Source: MGIIb-O2 sp002494975
GTDB lineage: Archaea > Thermoplasmatota > Poseidoniia > Poseidoniales > Thalassarchaeaceae
Reading direction: 5' to 3'
Length of the DNA stretch: 55,069 bases
NCBI GenBank assembly: GCA_028355015.1
Contig: JAOMRN010000006.1
Span: 1-55,069 of the forward strand
Both the position numbers and the translations under genes were made by a program. The notes under the pieces are model-generated. The model had not been told where the DNA came from and searched no databases. It saw nothing but the letters and a program-made list of their open reading frames with translations. Below, in pieces: positions 37,587-46,702 of this stretch (position 1 is the stretch's first letter; each line of letters starts with the position of its first letter).

Positions 37587-39134
37587 ATGCGAGAGGTCAC
37601 TGCTAAGAGCATGAAATTGAATCGCGACCTAGAAAAAATGCTCTCAGAGGCATTAGACCGAGACCTGTTAGTGAGGATAGGATGGGGGCGAGGTGGTGAT
37701 GAAAAACCAAAAGAAGGAGAAATAGGAGTCATTACCCATCTACCTGAAAAATCAAGAGTACTACTATTAGGTAATTTAGGCGAATGCGCTGGAGCCATGA
37801 ATCAAGGAGGTAATTTTACATTACAAGGACATTGTTCATCAATGGCAGGTGCATTTCAAGAAAGAGGTAGAATAATCATTGAAAAAGATGCAGGGGATAA
37901 GATTGGAACGCACATGATTGGAGGAATGATAAATGTTCAAGGATCAGTTTCAAATAACGCTGGGGAATTAATGAGAGGAGGGACCATAATTGTCAAAGGC
38001 CATTCCGGTGAAAGAACTGGTGCAGGGATGTCAGGAGGTACGATAATTGTATTGGGGTCTGTCGGAAAAGAACCTGGCGTTGGCATGACAGGAGGTAAAA
38101 TAATTGTCGCTGGAAACTGCCCCCCTCCAGGTCAGGGAGCAGATATGAGAAGTATGGACTCTAACGAAATTTCAGAGATCTCAGAACATCTTGAACCTCT
38201 TGGATTATCAATAAATAAAGATGCTTTAGTAATAGTAGCAGTAGATAAATCTGATAATAACACGAAAACCCCTAAATCAAGCATAACTGAGGGTTTTGAG
38301 AAAATTTCTATCACTACATCATCTAGTAAGAGCCTTTCAGAATATAATGCTCTCGACAATCACACACTAATTAATTCAATAGGAAATGAGGACGAGGGGC
38401 TTCTTTTCCCGATTCCATGGCTAATAGAGAGGGATGAAGGAATTACTGACAATTCAAAAATTGTTTCTCAGCAACCATTTCTAGTGAAATCTAACCCTAG
38501 AAACAATGACCTACTAATTATCAATAAAGAAAATATAATTACTGCTACCAAAGACCTAGGTAAATGCTCAGGAATCGTTCTGAACATGACATCCTTACCC
38601 TCAATGAATGATGCTGAAATAGAAGCATTAATAGTTTCAATGACTAGTAAGGTACAAGAAAAATCGTTAATTATGCTTAAAGATAGAGTCGAGAGAGTAG
38701 AAAACCTATTCCGATTAATTGTAGAGCTAAATTTAGATGGGGCGATTATAGATGCTTCAAGCCCAGGAGGAAGTAGAGCAGCAGCAGCATTACCGAGAAT
38801 TGGTTTAGCAGCGAGGGCAATAAATATGAAAGAACAGAATAAAACTCTGATGATTGAATTAGATAAATGCCCTAGTGCAGAAGACTTAATCGTAGCTAAA
38901 GGTGCAGGATTTTCAGTAATAGTAGCCCCTCAAACTAATGAGAAAATTAGCATCGAAGAAACTTTAATTGAATTGAATTCAAATCTTAGAGGATGGATGA
39001 TAAACTTGGGTATTCAAAGCCTCGAAGAAGTTACTAGAAGGAATCTAAGAGCCATGGATTATGATACTGCTGCAATTTCAGGTCTGAGATTAATTGGCTA
39101 CGATAGACCACTTCCTATGTGGCTAGGGAATTGA
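37587..39134 (+). CDS. GXGXG-domain protein with degenerate glutamate-synthase-like C-terminal domain
   Basis: 515 residues. Residues ~50-195 form a right-handed beta-helix with repeated GG/GxG turns (GGNFTLQGHC, GGMINVQGSV, GGTIIVKGHSG, GGTIIVLGSVG, GGKIIVAGN), as in GltB domain 3 and FwdC. The C-terminal ~225 residues resemble the back of a glutamate synthase FMN barrel (DGAIIDASSPGG, KGAGFSVIVA, LGIQSLEEVTRRNLRAMD), but the [3Fe-4S] cysteine cluster is missing and the barrel is short. The order is reversed from bacterial GltB. Function uncertain: a glutamate synthase subunit or a relic. GGGAG precedes the ATG; pheT follows after nine bases. Confidence 0.75.
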   Translation: MREVTAKSMKLNRDLEKMLSEALDRDLLVRIGWGRGGDEKPKEGEIGVITHLPEKSRVLLLGNLGECAGAMNQGGNFTLQGHCSSMAGAFQERGRIIIEKDAGDKIGTHMIGGMINVQGSVSNNAGELMRGGTIIVKGHSGERTGAGMSGGTIIVLGSVGKEPGVGMTGGKIIVAGNCPPPGQGADMRSMDSNEISEISEHLEPLGLSINKDALVIVAVDKSDNNTKTPKSSITEGFEKISITTSSSKSLSEYNALDNHTLINSIGNEDEGLLFPIPWLIERDEGITDNSKIVSQQPFLVKSNPRNNDLLIINKENIITATKDLGKCSGIVLNMTSLPSMNDAEIEALIVSMTSKVQEKSLIMLKDRVERVENLFRLIVELNLDGAIIDASSPGGSRAAAALPRIGLAARAINMKEQNKTLMIELDKCPSAEDLIVAKGAGFSVIVAPQTNEKISIEETLIELNSNLRGWMINLGIQSLEEVTRRNLRAMDYDTAAISGLRLIGYDRPLPMWLGN

Positions 39135-39143
39135 GGTTTTGAT

Positions 39144-40898
39144 ATGCCTACGCTAAAGTTTAGTCATAGTATTTTAGAATATATGCAGAATAAAAATGGC
39201 ATAAAATATAACTCAGAAGAATGGGTTGAAAAAATGCCATCCATAGGCTGTGTAGTTGAAGAAAATGATAACGAGGGAATTGAGATCGAGATATTTCCGG
39301 ATAGAACGGACTTGTTAAGTCATGAAACAATCGCAAGAGCGGCTAGATCATTTCTCAACTCTGTAGAATATTCTCCTGATTTTGAAGTTTCAGAAGGGAA
39401 TATAGACATGACGGTCGATCCAACTATTGAAAAAATACGTCCAGTAATATTGGGTGCAGTAGTCAGAGGCGTAGATAATGGGAACAGTTCTAAAGAAAAA
39501 GATGATTTTATTCAATCATTAATGGAACATCAAGAAAAATTACACTTGACTCTTGGAAGAAAGAGAAAATTCGCATCCATTGGAGTGCATGATTTGTCAA
39601 AACTAAAACCTCCATTTAATGTAATTAGTGTGGATAAAAATCATTCATTTATACCATTGGCTGAAGGAAAAGAAATGTCGATTAAAGAGATTTTAAAATC
39701 TCATCCCAAAGGTAAAGAATATGCGCATTTGATGGAAAATATGAATAAATATCCAGTTATAATTGACTCTGATGATAAAGTGCTATCATTTCCACCAATT
39801 ATCAATGGAGACCATACAACAGTTACGGAAGATACTAAAGATTTCTTCATAGATGTGACAGGTTGGGATGAAAGATCTTGTGAGGCTTGTTTATTATTAA
39901 TCTGCTTATCACTCGCTGAAAGAGGAGGGGAAGTAGAATCAATTCAACTAAAGAATTGGGATGGAGAAAAAAAATATGTCCCAAGAGGAAACTCAAAAAT
40001 ACATAAAGTCCCTGATAGATTAATCGAAAAAATATTAGGAATGTCTCTGAATAAAAAAGAGATTGCAAAATCAATTAAGAAAATGGGTGGCACTTTGATA
40101 GAATCTAGAACTGTTACAGATGGACCTGACAAAGTAGAAAAATGGGCTGACTGCATGGTTGGAGAAAAAGAGCATATTATCGCAATGCCAAGATGGAGGA
40201 GCGATATAATGCACCCAATAGATATTGTAGAGGATATTGCAATAGGATATGGTTATGATAATCTTCCAGAACAATTGTCAACTGTCCATTTGGATGCAAT
40301 TCCATTACCTTCGTCAGGTTTACATCGAAGAATTAGTGCAAGTTTTTGTGCATTAGGGTTACAAGAAACTCAAAGTCTGACACTATCTAATTATAGAGAT
40401 CAGTTTGAGAAAGTACGTTGGTTAGAGGCGGACAAGAGTACAACAATCTCGAATCCAATAACGCAAGATCATACTATGTTGAGACAACATATATTACCGT
40501 CATTACTGAATCTTCTTTCTGCAAACAGACATCATGAACTTCCACAAAAGGTTCACGAATTGGGGACCGTTGTTAGAAATTCAAAAAATATGAATCGCGT
40601 AGCATGGGCATGCGCAGAAGTTGGCGGAGGTTTTTCAGCAGCAAAGGGTATTGCTTCAGCTTTACTTCGTGACCTAGGAGCTAATTCTGAAGAAATAGAA
40701 TGGGAAAAAGTTGAACCAAATGAAGGTCCATGGATTAAGGGGAGAGGTGCTAAAATTATCATCCAAGGAGTCGAAGTGGGTCAAATCGGTGAACTTGACC
40801 CAAATGTATCATTCGAATTCGGTCTCAGAGTACCTATTCAAGCTGGTGAATTTGATGTTAATGCACTAGGCCAGTTGATACCGGATCCAGTCCTTTAG
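39144..40898 (+). CDS. pheT: Phenylalanyl-tRNA synthetase beta subunit
   Basis: 584 residues of the archaeal/eukaryotic type, beginning MPTLKFS. IEIFPDRTDLLSHETIARAAR is the conserved early segment, and HPIDIVEDIAIGYGYDNL the B5/core junction; the C-terminus holds a catalytic-like core that lacks the catalytic residues, as usual for beta. It partners with PheS, which is not in the window. GAGGT lies six bases before the ATG, so it is translated with the upstream GXGXG gene. Confidence 0.96.
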   Translation: MPTLKFSHSILEYMQNKNGIKYNSEEWVEKMPSIGCVVEENDNEGIEIEIFPDRTDLLSHETIARAARSFLNSVEYSPDFEVSEGNIDMTVDPTIEKIRPVILGAVVRGVDNGNSSKEKDDFIQSLMEHQEKLHLTLGRKRKFASIGVHDLSKLKPPFNVISVDKNHSFIPLAEGKEMSIKEILKSHPKGKEYAHLMENMNKYPVIIDSDDKVLSFPPIINGDHTTVTEDTKDFFIDVTGWDERSCEACLLLICLSLAERGGEVESIQLKNWDGEKKYVPRGNSKIHKVPDRLIEKILGMSLNKKEIAKSIKKMGGTLIESRTVTDGPDKVEKWADCMVGEKEHIIAMPRWRSDIMHPIDIVEDIAIGYGYDNLPEQLSTVHLDAIPLPSSGLHRRISASFCALGLQETQSLTLSNYRDQFEKVRWLEADKSTTISNPITQDHTMLRQHILPSLLNLLSANRHHELPQKVHELGTVVRNSKNMNRVAWACAEVGGGFSAAKGIASALLRDLGANSEEIEWEKVEPNEGPWIKGRGAKIIIQGVEVGQIGELDPNVSFEFGLRVPIQAGEFDVNALGQLIPDPVL

Positions 40899-40909
40899 TA
40901 AGGTTTAAT

Positions 40910-41101
40910 TCATTCATTAATATCTTCTGAAAGTAAAGCCATGGCATCTACAAAATTCTTGTTGGTCAGATGGGAACGATCTTTTTCGATATTCTCATCG
41001 ACCTTATCCGGTCTTTCATATTCTACAACTTTACTTGCCTCGAGCGTGGATGCTTTTGCAGGCTCGAGAGATTTTTTCTTGAATGGCCATATGGGCGCCA
41101 T
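40910..41101 (-). CDS. Small charged protein, unknown
   Basis: 63 residues: MAPIWPFKKKS, then a Lys/Glu/Asp-rich helical stretch. Its composition looks coded, more so than the Ser/Phe-rich frame on the opposite strand. Converges on pheT with 11 bases between. No family recognised. Confidence 0.4.
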   Translation of the reverse strand: MAPIWPFKKKSLEPAKASTLEASKVVEYERPDKVDENIEKDRSHLTNKNFVDAMALLSEDINE

Positions 41102-41193
41102 GCTAGTCGAAAAGCAACCAAGGACATGAATACTTCGCCGTTTTCAGAACAAAATAGGGTGAGAATGAAAGAGTCGAACACTTAGGACCATTC

Positions 41194-44121
41194 ATGAAGA
41201 GAGGGGTTATAGCCATAATCTTAGTTTCATTTATCCTGCTACAAACTGGAAATAATTCTGAAATTTATTCACTAGAAAATGAAAGAGATGTGATTACAAA
41301 GCAGTTAGACCAAGGTCAACAAGATGAAAACTCCACTATAAGTTTAGAAATTTTAATGATAGGAAATTCATATACTAGTTCAAACACTTTGAATCAAAAA
41401 TTAGAAAGATTATTCGATGATTCAGGGATAGTTTCTGATGTGGAGTCTGTCACAGGAGGAGGTATGGTATTATCTGATCATGCTGTAGATTCTGAAGAAC
41501 AAGGCAATCAACTAAATGTCAAATTATCAGAAAGACAAGACTTTGTAATATTACAGGATCAAAGTCAGGTCCCATCATTTTCAAGTGATTCAAGCTATTG
41601 GATAGATAGTAATGAAGCGGTACAATTACTAAATGAAAGAGTGGAATTAGAAGGCGGGCAAACTATACTATTCATGACATGGGGGCGCAAAAATGGAGAT
41701 AACGGTAATAATTGGCACGGAGGAGACATGAGTAGAAATACTGATTATCTGAAGATGCAATTGCATCTTCAGCAAGGTTATGAAATGTTCTTAGAAAATT
41801 CTACAAGTGAAGAAAAACCTGTATTTTTAGCACCAGTTGGACTTGCCTACAAACACCTATATCACAAAGTGAATGATACAGGACTGGACCCTAGTCAAGG
41901 AGAAAATGCATTTTCAAACCTTTATTCTTCGGATGGTTCACATCCGTCGCTAGATGGAACATACCTCTCATCTTGTGTAATTTATGCTGTAATTACTGGA
42001 CTCTCGCCAGTTGGAGAATACCATCCTAGCGAAATTTCTGCTACAAGAGCATTAGAACTTCAACAAGCTGCAGCAAGTACGGTTTTTAATGAAACATCAC
42101 AGTACATTTATCCATTTCAGATACAAGCTCCAAGCATTGAATTTGGTCCCGATTCAGGATCAGTATTCGCTATTGACCCAGGGAATCTAATTAATCTTAA
42201 CATTAACTACACAAATCTAGGAGAAAATGAGGATGTCGCAAATATAAAGATTACAGGTGCTGAAGATTGGAATATAACATGGGATTACTCCTTGGATTCG
42301 ACTCAAGGCGTAAATTTCAGTGCTCCATCAGATATTACTTCATGGATTCAGTTCTCAATTACTGCACCAATTACTAGAAATGGAATGCCACTAGCAAACT
42401 CGCTGCATCAATTTAGTATGGAATTAGAATCTGAAATTTCTGGAGTTAAAGATTGGTATAACTTTTCAATGAGATATGGATATTTTCATGGAGCAGAGAT
42501 TATCGATGGGGGAGGGACTTTTTCCATAGCACCATTTGATGTAGCGACAATTGAGATGAGTGCTAGAAATCTAGGCAATACTCAACGAGATATTGCTGTT
42601 AGTATAAGACCAGTAGATGAAAATGGTAGTGCTATTGGAGGATATTCTCAAGCATTTGCTCTGGAGGAATGGAATGTTTTCATCCAAAACAAGATAGAAC
42701 TAGAAGAAATGTGGCCTAACGAAACTGGGAAAATTAGATTCCAAGTTCAGTCCCCTCTTTTAATAGCAGGCAGTATGTTCTTTGAAATAAAAATTTGGAG
42801 TACTGCAGCGCCTGAAGATGCTGTATTCGCAATACAAAGAGTGAATATAGTACCTCGATCGGGGGGGGATTTAGAACTGAATAATATCGATTGTCAATTT
42901 GAAACAAGTCCAGGTGAAATCTGTAGGACTGAATTAATAGTTGAAAATACTGGTGATATACCTTATGACTTTGAATTAATTCTAGGTGAAGTTCCCGAAT
43001 GGGCTAATGTGAGTCTGAGTCAGAATAATATAAGATTAAATGCGGGTGAAATAAATAATCAAATATATCTCAATGTATCAATTCAAGAAGGGACTAAATC
43101 TGGAGAATATACTGATTTAGTTGTTGAATTATGGGTTGATGGTTGGAGCCCTTCAAGTATAAATTTCGAAATTAAAGTTGGAGATTATTTTAATTGGTAT
43201 TTAGTAGAAGAAATATATACTCATAATTATGATTATGAGAATCGTGAAGTCAATGTTTCAATGTACTGGACACTTGAGAATACAGGCAATACCAATGATG
43301 GAATAATTGTAAATCTAGATTGCAATATATTTACAGACTTCGAATTAGAGGTCCCTGATGGTGCTGAAGGACAGGCGATGAAAAATCCACGCTCTTTTGA
43401 GATATTAGGCATAGAAGAAGGAGAATCAGTCAGTTTTACCGCATGGATGAACCTTTCTTACGATCAAATGTCACAAAGTTCTTTCTATACCCAAAACCCA
43501 TCTATGTCATTAGAAGTGAGATCAATAAGAGACCCCAGAATAATATTTGAGGGATTTGAATCTGAGACAGAGGATTTATTTCTCGAAAAAAACTGTGGAG
43601 ATTGTATCAAAGAAAATCAAGAATCAGCATTTATTGAGTTCTTGAGGACATGGCAAACAGTAATATTAAGCTTAGTAGTAATAATATTTGGAAGTATTGG
43701 AGTTGTTAAAGCGATACAATATCGGTTGGAAGAAGACCGTAAAAGACTAGGATTACCGGAAGATGAGAGTGAGACTATGAATGACTGGATGTCGAGATTC
43801 ACAAAAAAAACTGAGATTAAAGTCATCATCGAAAATGAAACGATAGATTCAGAGGACTTTGCAGAGAAATTTGTTAAAAAATCTGAAGATACACACACGA
43901 CTGAAAAGACTGCTCCCTCAAAGTTTCTAATAGAGAAGGCTGGTTCATCATTAGACAAGTCAATAGTTAGCGATACACTTGAGGATATAGTAGAATTGGC
44001 TGAAGATTTTACAACAAATAAAAAAATCCATCCTAATAATATTAAATTGCAAGAGAAAGATGATTTTGAATCTCGAATTTCTAGATTGAAGCAAGATAAG
44101 AAATCTGACAGTAGTGATTAG
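41194..44121 (+). CDS. Membrane-anchored surface protein with SGNH/DUF4886-like hydrolase domain
   Basis: 975 residues. Signal peptide ~1-25. Residues ~50-285 resemble SGNH hydrolases of the DUF4886 type: ILMIGNSYTSSN carries the candidate nucleophile Ser58 and SSDGSHPS the Asp247/His250 pair. Three or so beta-sandwich domains with NxGN/NTG turns follow, a transmembrane helix at ~819-841, and a ~130-residue charged cytoplasmic tail. It likely cleaves esters on glycans or lipids outside the cell; the substrate is unknown. rnhB starts two bases after its stop. Confidence 0.8.
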   Translation: MKRGVIAIILVSFILLQTGNNSEIYSLENERDVITKQLDQGQQDENSTISLEILMIGNSYTSSNTLNQKLERLFDDSGIVSDVESVTGGGMVLSDHAVDSEEQGNQLNVKLSERQDFVILQDQSQVPSFSSDSSYWIDSNEAVQLLNERVELEGGQTILFMTWGRKNGDNGNNWHGGDMSRNTDYLKMQLHLQQGYEMFLENSTSEEKPVFLAPVGLAYKHLYHKVNDTGLDPSQGENAFSNLYSSDGSHPSLDGTYLSSCVIYAVITGLSPVGEYHPSEISATRALELQQAAASTVFNETSQYIYPFQIQAPSIEFGPDSGSVFAIDPGNLINLNINYTNLGENEDVANIKITGAEDWNITWDYSLDSTQGVNFSAPSDITSWIQFSITAPITRNGMPLANSLHQFSMELESEISGVKDWYNFSMRYGYFHGAEIIDGGGTFSIAPFDVATIEMSARNLGNTQRDIAVSIRPVDENGSAIGGYSQAFALEEWNVFIQNKIELEEMWPNETGKIRFQVQSPLLIAGSMFFEIKIWSTAAPEDAVFAIQRVNIVPRSGGDLELNNIDCQFETSPGEICRTELIVENTGDIPYDFELILGEVPEWANVSLSQNNIRLNAGEINNQIYLNVSIQEGTKSGEYTDLVVELWVDGWSPSSINFEIKVGDYFNWYLVEEIYTHNYDYENREVNVSMYWTLENTGNTNDGIIVNLDCNIFTDFELEVPDGAEGQAMKNPRSFEILGIEEGESVSFTAWMNLSYDQMSQSSFYTQNPSMSLEVRSIRDPRIIFEGFESETEDLFLEKNCGDCIKENQESAFIEFLRTWQTVILSLVVIIFGSIGVVKAIQYRLEEDRKRLGLPEDESETMNDWMSRFTKKTEIKVIIENETIDSEDFAEKFVKKSEDTHTTEKTAPSKFLIEKAGSSLDKSIVSDTLEDIVELAEDFTTNKKIHPNNIKLQEKDDFESRISRLKQDKKSDSSD

Positions 44122-44122
44122 A

Positions 44123-44866
44123 ATGTACCAAATCGGAATAGATGAGGCAGGAAGAGGACCTGCAATCGGTCCTTTAGTAGTCTGTGCATTGGGAATTCCT
44201 AATTCGGATACGAAATTTTTGGCATCAATAGGTGCAGTTGATTCTAAACAAATAACCAGAAAAAAACGTGAGGAAATATCTGAAAGAATATATTTGGAAG
44301 CTGAGAATCGAAACTGGAAAATTGGGATAATCGTATGCAAAGCATCTAGAATTGATATTGAAAGGAATAAAATAAATTTGAATAAATTAGAAATTGAACT
44401 ATTCAAAGAAGCAGTATATGAAACAGGAATAAAGGAAAAAAATGGAATAGTTAAAGCAGATGCTTGTGATGTTAACGAGCAACGTTTCAAAGAAAGAATT
44501 AGAAATGCATTAGGAGCCAAATGGAAAGATTGGGAAATTCATGCAAGGCATAAGATGGATTCAGAAGAAATAATAGTAGGTGCGGCGAGTATTTTGGCTA
44601 AAGTTCGAAGAGATAAAGAAATTGAGAAGATAAGCGATTTACTGAATTTAGATGTTGGAAGTGGATATCCTTCAGACCCAAAAACAAAAGAAGCGGTTAA
44701 AAAATTAGTTAATAGTAAAACTCCAAATCAATATCTAAGGTGGTCATGGGCAACTGTCAAGAACGCATGGAATAGTACTCATGATTTACCAATACCAATA
44801 CGCGAGGAGTTGGGTAGAACACGTATTCAATCATCACTTAACGAATGGTCAAATACTGAAATGTGA
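44123..44866 (+). CDS. rnhB: Ribonuclease HII
   Basis: 247 residues from the ATG at 44123 (a GTG nine bases earlier, overlapping the previous gene, is the alternative). Catalytic motif IGIDEAGRGPAIGP at the start, then SKQI, KADACDV and, late, ASILAKVRRD, giving the conserved acidic residues. It cuts RNA from RNA-DNA hybrids. Follows the SGNH surface protein and precedes gltX by 32 bases. Confidence 0.96.
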   Translation: MYQIGIDEAGRGPAIGPLVVCALGIPNSDTKFLASIGAVDSKQITRKKREEISERIYLEAENRNWKIGIIVCKASRIDIERNKINLNKLEIELFKEAVYETGIKEKNGIVKADACDVNEQRFKERIRNALGAKWKDWEIHARHKMDSEEIIVGAASILAKVRRDKEIEKISDLLNLDVGSGYPSDPKTKEAVKKLVNSKTPNQYLRWSWATVKNAWNSTHDLPIPIREELGRTRIQSSLNEWSNTEM

Positions 44867-44898
44867 AATGTGATTGTCTACCGGTAGAGTTTGATATT

Positions 44899-46620
44899 AT
44901 GACTGACGATGACGGTTGGAGTCCAGAAATTATAGCAATTGTCAAGAAATATGCTCTACAGAATGCTGTAGAATATAATGGATCGGGGAAATCTGGATCT
45001 GTACTCGGAAGAATATTAGGTGAAAGAACTGACCTTAGAAGTAAGGCTAAAGAACTTAAAAAATTAGTTGAAATTGAAGTGAATATTGCGAATAATATGG
45101 CTTTAGAAGATGGAGTTGAAGCCGTACGTAAAACATTAGAAGAAACAAATCCGGAAGCATTGAATCGACAGAAACAGGTTAAAAGAGTTGGACTGAAAGA
45201 ATTACCCAATGCAGAGAAAGGAAAAGTTGTGTTAAGATTCGCACCCAATCCAAATGGACCCCTCACATTGGGACATGCTAGAGGCGTCACAATAAACTCA
45301 GAATACGCTAAACTATATGAGGGAAAAGTTGTGCTAAGATTTGATGATACAGACTCTAAGGTTAAACCACCGATAAAAGAAGCTTATGATTGGATAGAAT
45401 CAGATTTTGAATGGCTGACAGGCAAAAAACCAGACATTATAGTAAAGGCATCCGAAAGAATGGATATTTATCTTCAATATGCTGAAAAATTACTAAGAGG
45501 TGAATTTGGATATGTTTGCAAGTGTTCGGCAGAAAAATTCAAGAAATTAAGAGATAATTCAGAGGAGTGCCCCTGTAGATCGAAGAGTGTACTAGAGAAT
45601 ATCTCTGACTGGAGTTTAATGAATGATGGGGCATTTAATGAAGGAGAGGCAGTAGTTAGAGTGAAAACATCAATGGATTTACCAAATCCTGCACTAAGAG
45701 ACTGGCCAGCATTAAGAATTCAGCATTCAGAACACCCAATGGTGGGGAAAAAATACAAAGTTTGGCCACTACTAGATTTCCAAAGCGCAATCGAAGATTA
45801 TGAGCAGGGTGTGACACATATCATTAGAGGAAAGGATTTAATGGATTCCACGAGAAAACAAACTCTACTTTATGCACATTTCGGATGGAATTATCCTGAA
45901 ACTCTTTACTGGGGAAGAGTTAAAATTCATGAATTTGGAAGTTTTTCAACATCAGGGATGAGAAAAGATATAGAAAATGGAAATTTTACAGGATGGGATG
46001 ATCCTCGTTTACCAACACTTAAGGCGTTACGAAGAAGAGGATTCGACGCAGATGCCATGAGAGATTTTTGGATTGATTTAGGTCTAACACAAAAAGATAT
46101 TTCTGTATCATTACAAACCATAGAAGCATTCAATTCAAGCAGGATAGATGAGAGATGTGAAAGAAGAGTATTTGTGAGAGATCCTGAGTTATTGAAATTT
46201 AATAAATCCAGCGAATTAATCACCTCATTATCACTAAAGCGGCACCCTATGAATCAGATAAAGGGTGAAAGAATTTGGGATTTAAACGATAAAAAAATAT
46301 ATTTAGAAAAAAATGATATCAAGGAAACTGAAATTCGTTTGAAAGACTTTGCAGATATCAAAATATCAGATAATATGGTTCAATTAGAATCTTATGAACG
46401 TTTAGATAAAAGGAAAATTGTTCATTGGTTACCAGTTTCAATGGCTAAAAATTCAACATTAACTATTCCTAAAGGGAATGAGATAATTATTCAGAAAGGA
46501 ATGATTGAAGATTTTGAGTTAAAAAAAGGAGATATAGTACAACTTGAAAGAGTGGGCTATGCAATAATTGAATCTGAAAATGATTCAAGCATAATTAAGC
46601 TATTATGGCTCCATGGATAA
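44899..46620 (+). CDS. gltX: Glutamyl-tRNA synthetase (archaeal type)
   Basis: 573 residues from MTDDDGWSPE; a GTG 12 codons upstream is also in frame. HIGH-type motif NPNGPLTLGHARG at about 127-139, FDDTDSK, and the KMSKS-equivalent region FSTSGMRKD. The N-terminal ~110-residue helical extension and C-terminal beta-barrel anticodon domain are of the archaeal GluRS/GlnRS form. It probably charges tRNAGlu and, as non-discriminating enzyme, tRNAGln. Confidence 0.95.
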   Translation: MTDDDGWSPEIIAIVKKYALQNAVEYNGSGKSGSVLGRILGERTDLRSKAKELKKLVEIEVNIANNMALEDGVEAVRKTLEETNPEALNRQKQVKRVGLKELPNAEKGKVVLRFAPNPNGPLTLGHARGVTINSEYAKLYEGKVVLRFDDTDSKVKPPIKEAYDWIESDFEWLTGKKPDIIVKASERMDIYLQYAEKLLRGEFGYVCKCSAEKFKKLRDNSEECPCRSKSVLENISDWSLMNDGAFNEGEAVVRVKTSMDLPNPALRDWPALRIQHSEHPMVGKKYKVWPLLDFQSAIEDYEQGVTHIIRGKDLMDSTRKQTLLYAHFGWNYPETLYWGRVKIHEFGSFSTSGMRKDIENGNFTGWDDPRLPTLKALRRRGFDADAMRDFWIDLGLTQKDISVSLQTIEAFNSSRIDERCERRVFVRDPELLKFNKSSELITSLSLKRHPMNQIKGERIWDLNDKKIYLEKNDIKETEIRLKDFADIKISDNMVQLESYERLDKRKIVHWLPVSMAKNSTLTIPKGNEIIIQKGMIEDFELKKGDIVQLERVGYAIIESENDSSIIKLLWLHG

Positions 46621-46702
46621 AGGAAGAATGGTTACAAAGATTGCCTAAAATAACATCTATTAGGCGTCGCATTGAAGGGTAATAAGCCAACCAGATGGAA
46701 AT

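Noticed and set aside
40941..41129. Plus-strand frame of 62 codons
   Set aside because: Ser/Phe/Leu-rich shadow of the charged minus-strand protein at 40910-41101; overlaps it completely.
43960..44520. Minus-strand frame of 186 codons
   Set aside because: Antisense to the surface protein 3' end and RNase HII, whose catalytic motifs are intact on the plus strand.
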